Shown here one piece after another: positions 63,061-64,000 of a stretch of 64,000 nt of DNA. Within the stretch, counting starts at the first letter, position 1, and every line of letters starts with the position of its first letter. The notes under the pieces were generated by a model. The model saw nothing but the letters and a program-made list of their open reading frames with translations. It did not search any database and was not told where the DNA came from. The translations under genes and the position numbers were made by a program. The DNA comes from Yponomeuta sedellus (Eukaryota > Arthropoda > Insecta > Lepidoptera > Yponomeutidae). The stretch lies in NCBI GenBank assembly GCA_934045075.1, contig OW203732.1:3265501-3329500 (forward strand), in the 5' to 3' direction.

Positions 63061-63859
63061 ACTGAACCCCGAATGTACTAAATATCCCACCTAGATTCAA
63101 CAACAGTCTAGATCTCGTAAAACAACGGAACTCGATAAATTTCGCAACAATCCGCATTTCTGCGCTACAACAGAGCCAGAAGTATGATTAACGTGAGCAA
63201 TAAGCCTATTTCTACGTTATTGTTGACTCTACTCTAAACTAATTTAACGATACACTGCTGGCTAACTCGCGGTTAAGTCAGCAACGCGTTGTTCAGAACT
63301 GGCGATGGTTTGTGATCAGACGGAGATAGTAGCAGAATCCGCAAATAGTTAGAGTGGAAAGGAACGCACGGACGATTCCTCTTTGATCATGGGTACTCGT
63401 AACTGCTTGTACAATCAGCGCACTACCATTTTCTTTTTTTAGGCGAAAAAAACTTAAACTATCTACAAAACTCGTTTTTTCTATAATCCGTAGGGTCATA
63501 AGTTGTTGTACCTTGGAATACCAAGTGTTAGCGGAAAATCAATAGTATGTACTACTTAAAAGTTAGTACTTTTAATTTGATGATGATGTTTGTAGTTATT
63601 TGTAAGTAGGTACACGATTCCTAAAACACTCCTCAGAGGCTTATAATAGTATGTGGGTAAAGAGAAAATCGTATACACAGCATATATTATATAGTTACCT
63701 ATAGTAAATAACGATTATTTATTAGGTAAAACTTTTCCTCAATTCTCGTAACTATGTAGGACCATCGCCAATCATTAAGATTTTTTTATGTAGCCTATCA
63801 ACGTCTCACTGCAGAGCCATTCATTCTTTCATAGAGAGAGATACTAGCACAGTATATTA
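63061..63859. other. Unassigned stretch
   Basis: No element recognised. Confidence 0.4.
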
Positions 63860-64000
63860 TAAATAAATATAAATAAATATTCAAAGACATATTACACAGA
63901 TCTCGTTAGCCCTATACTAAGTACCACTAAATGACTTGTGTTATAGGTGCTAAGTCGACGATATATTTAATACAATAAATACATAGATTACATCCAAGAC
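63860..64000 (-). mobile_element. TS-B SINE, minus strand, cut by the window edge
   Basis: (AAAT)n tail, 'acagatctcgttagccctat' and 'tacatccaagac' follow the copy at 48605-48790. The tRNA-like head lies beyond the window. Confidence 0.85.

Overview
The window is eukaryotic, AT-rich intergenic DNA from an insect, most likely a moth or butterfly (Lepidoptera). The basis is the repeat content: LINE 3' ends coding for the C-terminal string YVQQWTS, short repeats with the phrase 'cccgcgacttcgtc', many tRNA-headed SINEs, and a BEL/Pao element. I recognise no host gene, rRNA gene or functional tRNA gene. Almost everything readable is a transposable element, and the interest lies in how the elements are built and nested.

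Two large elements dominate. At 35216-41969 lies a complete BEL/Pao LTR retrotransposon: two 526-bp LTRs that I read as identical, a 5-bp target duplication (TCTAC) and one uninterrupted 1776-residue Gag-Pol frame, so it looks young and possibly active. At 55189-60692 lies a full-length non-LTR element (LINE): ORF1 with zinc knuckles, then ORF2 with endonuclease, reverse transcriptase and RNase H. It sits inside an array of 123-bp tandem repeats (54668-55188 and 60693-61028) with an 11-bp target duplication. ORF2 carries one frameshift and one stop codon.

Between them are small families that I name by their own features. '5S-SINE': about 360 bp; its head matches the internal control region of 5S rRNA, and there are about 18 copies in two head types. 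'TS-A': a tRNA-like SINE of about 310 bp per unit, found as single, tandem, permuted and inverted forms, with six insertions confirmed by target-site duplications. 'TS-B', 'TS-C' and 'TS-D': three more tRNA-headed SINEs. 'FADD LINE': a LINE whose RT motif reads FADD, one 1.9-kb broken copy plus 3' fragments. 'QQW LINE': C-terminal fragments ending YVQQWTS. There are also several TIR/MITE families (a PIF/Harbinger-like pair, a Tc1/mariner-like pair with TA target sites, foldback elements).

Layout: 0-10 kb SINE and LINE scraps; 11-18 kb TIR elements, an R1-like LINE split by a SINE, TS-A insertions; 18-24 kb 5S-SINE with nested TS-A, then the longest FADD LINE copy; 24-35 kb microsatellites (including about 690 bp of CATA/CA) and a deep nest at 28.8-30.4 kb; 35-42 kb BEL/Pao; 42-54 kb SINEs, the inverted PIF-like pair and a 0.77-kb tandem duplication; 54-61 kb the LINE in its array; 61-64 kb more SINE and LINE fragments. 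There is no gene pathway to describe: the elements depend on one another only as likely LINE machinery for SINEs and transposases, not present here, for MITEs.
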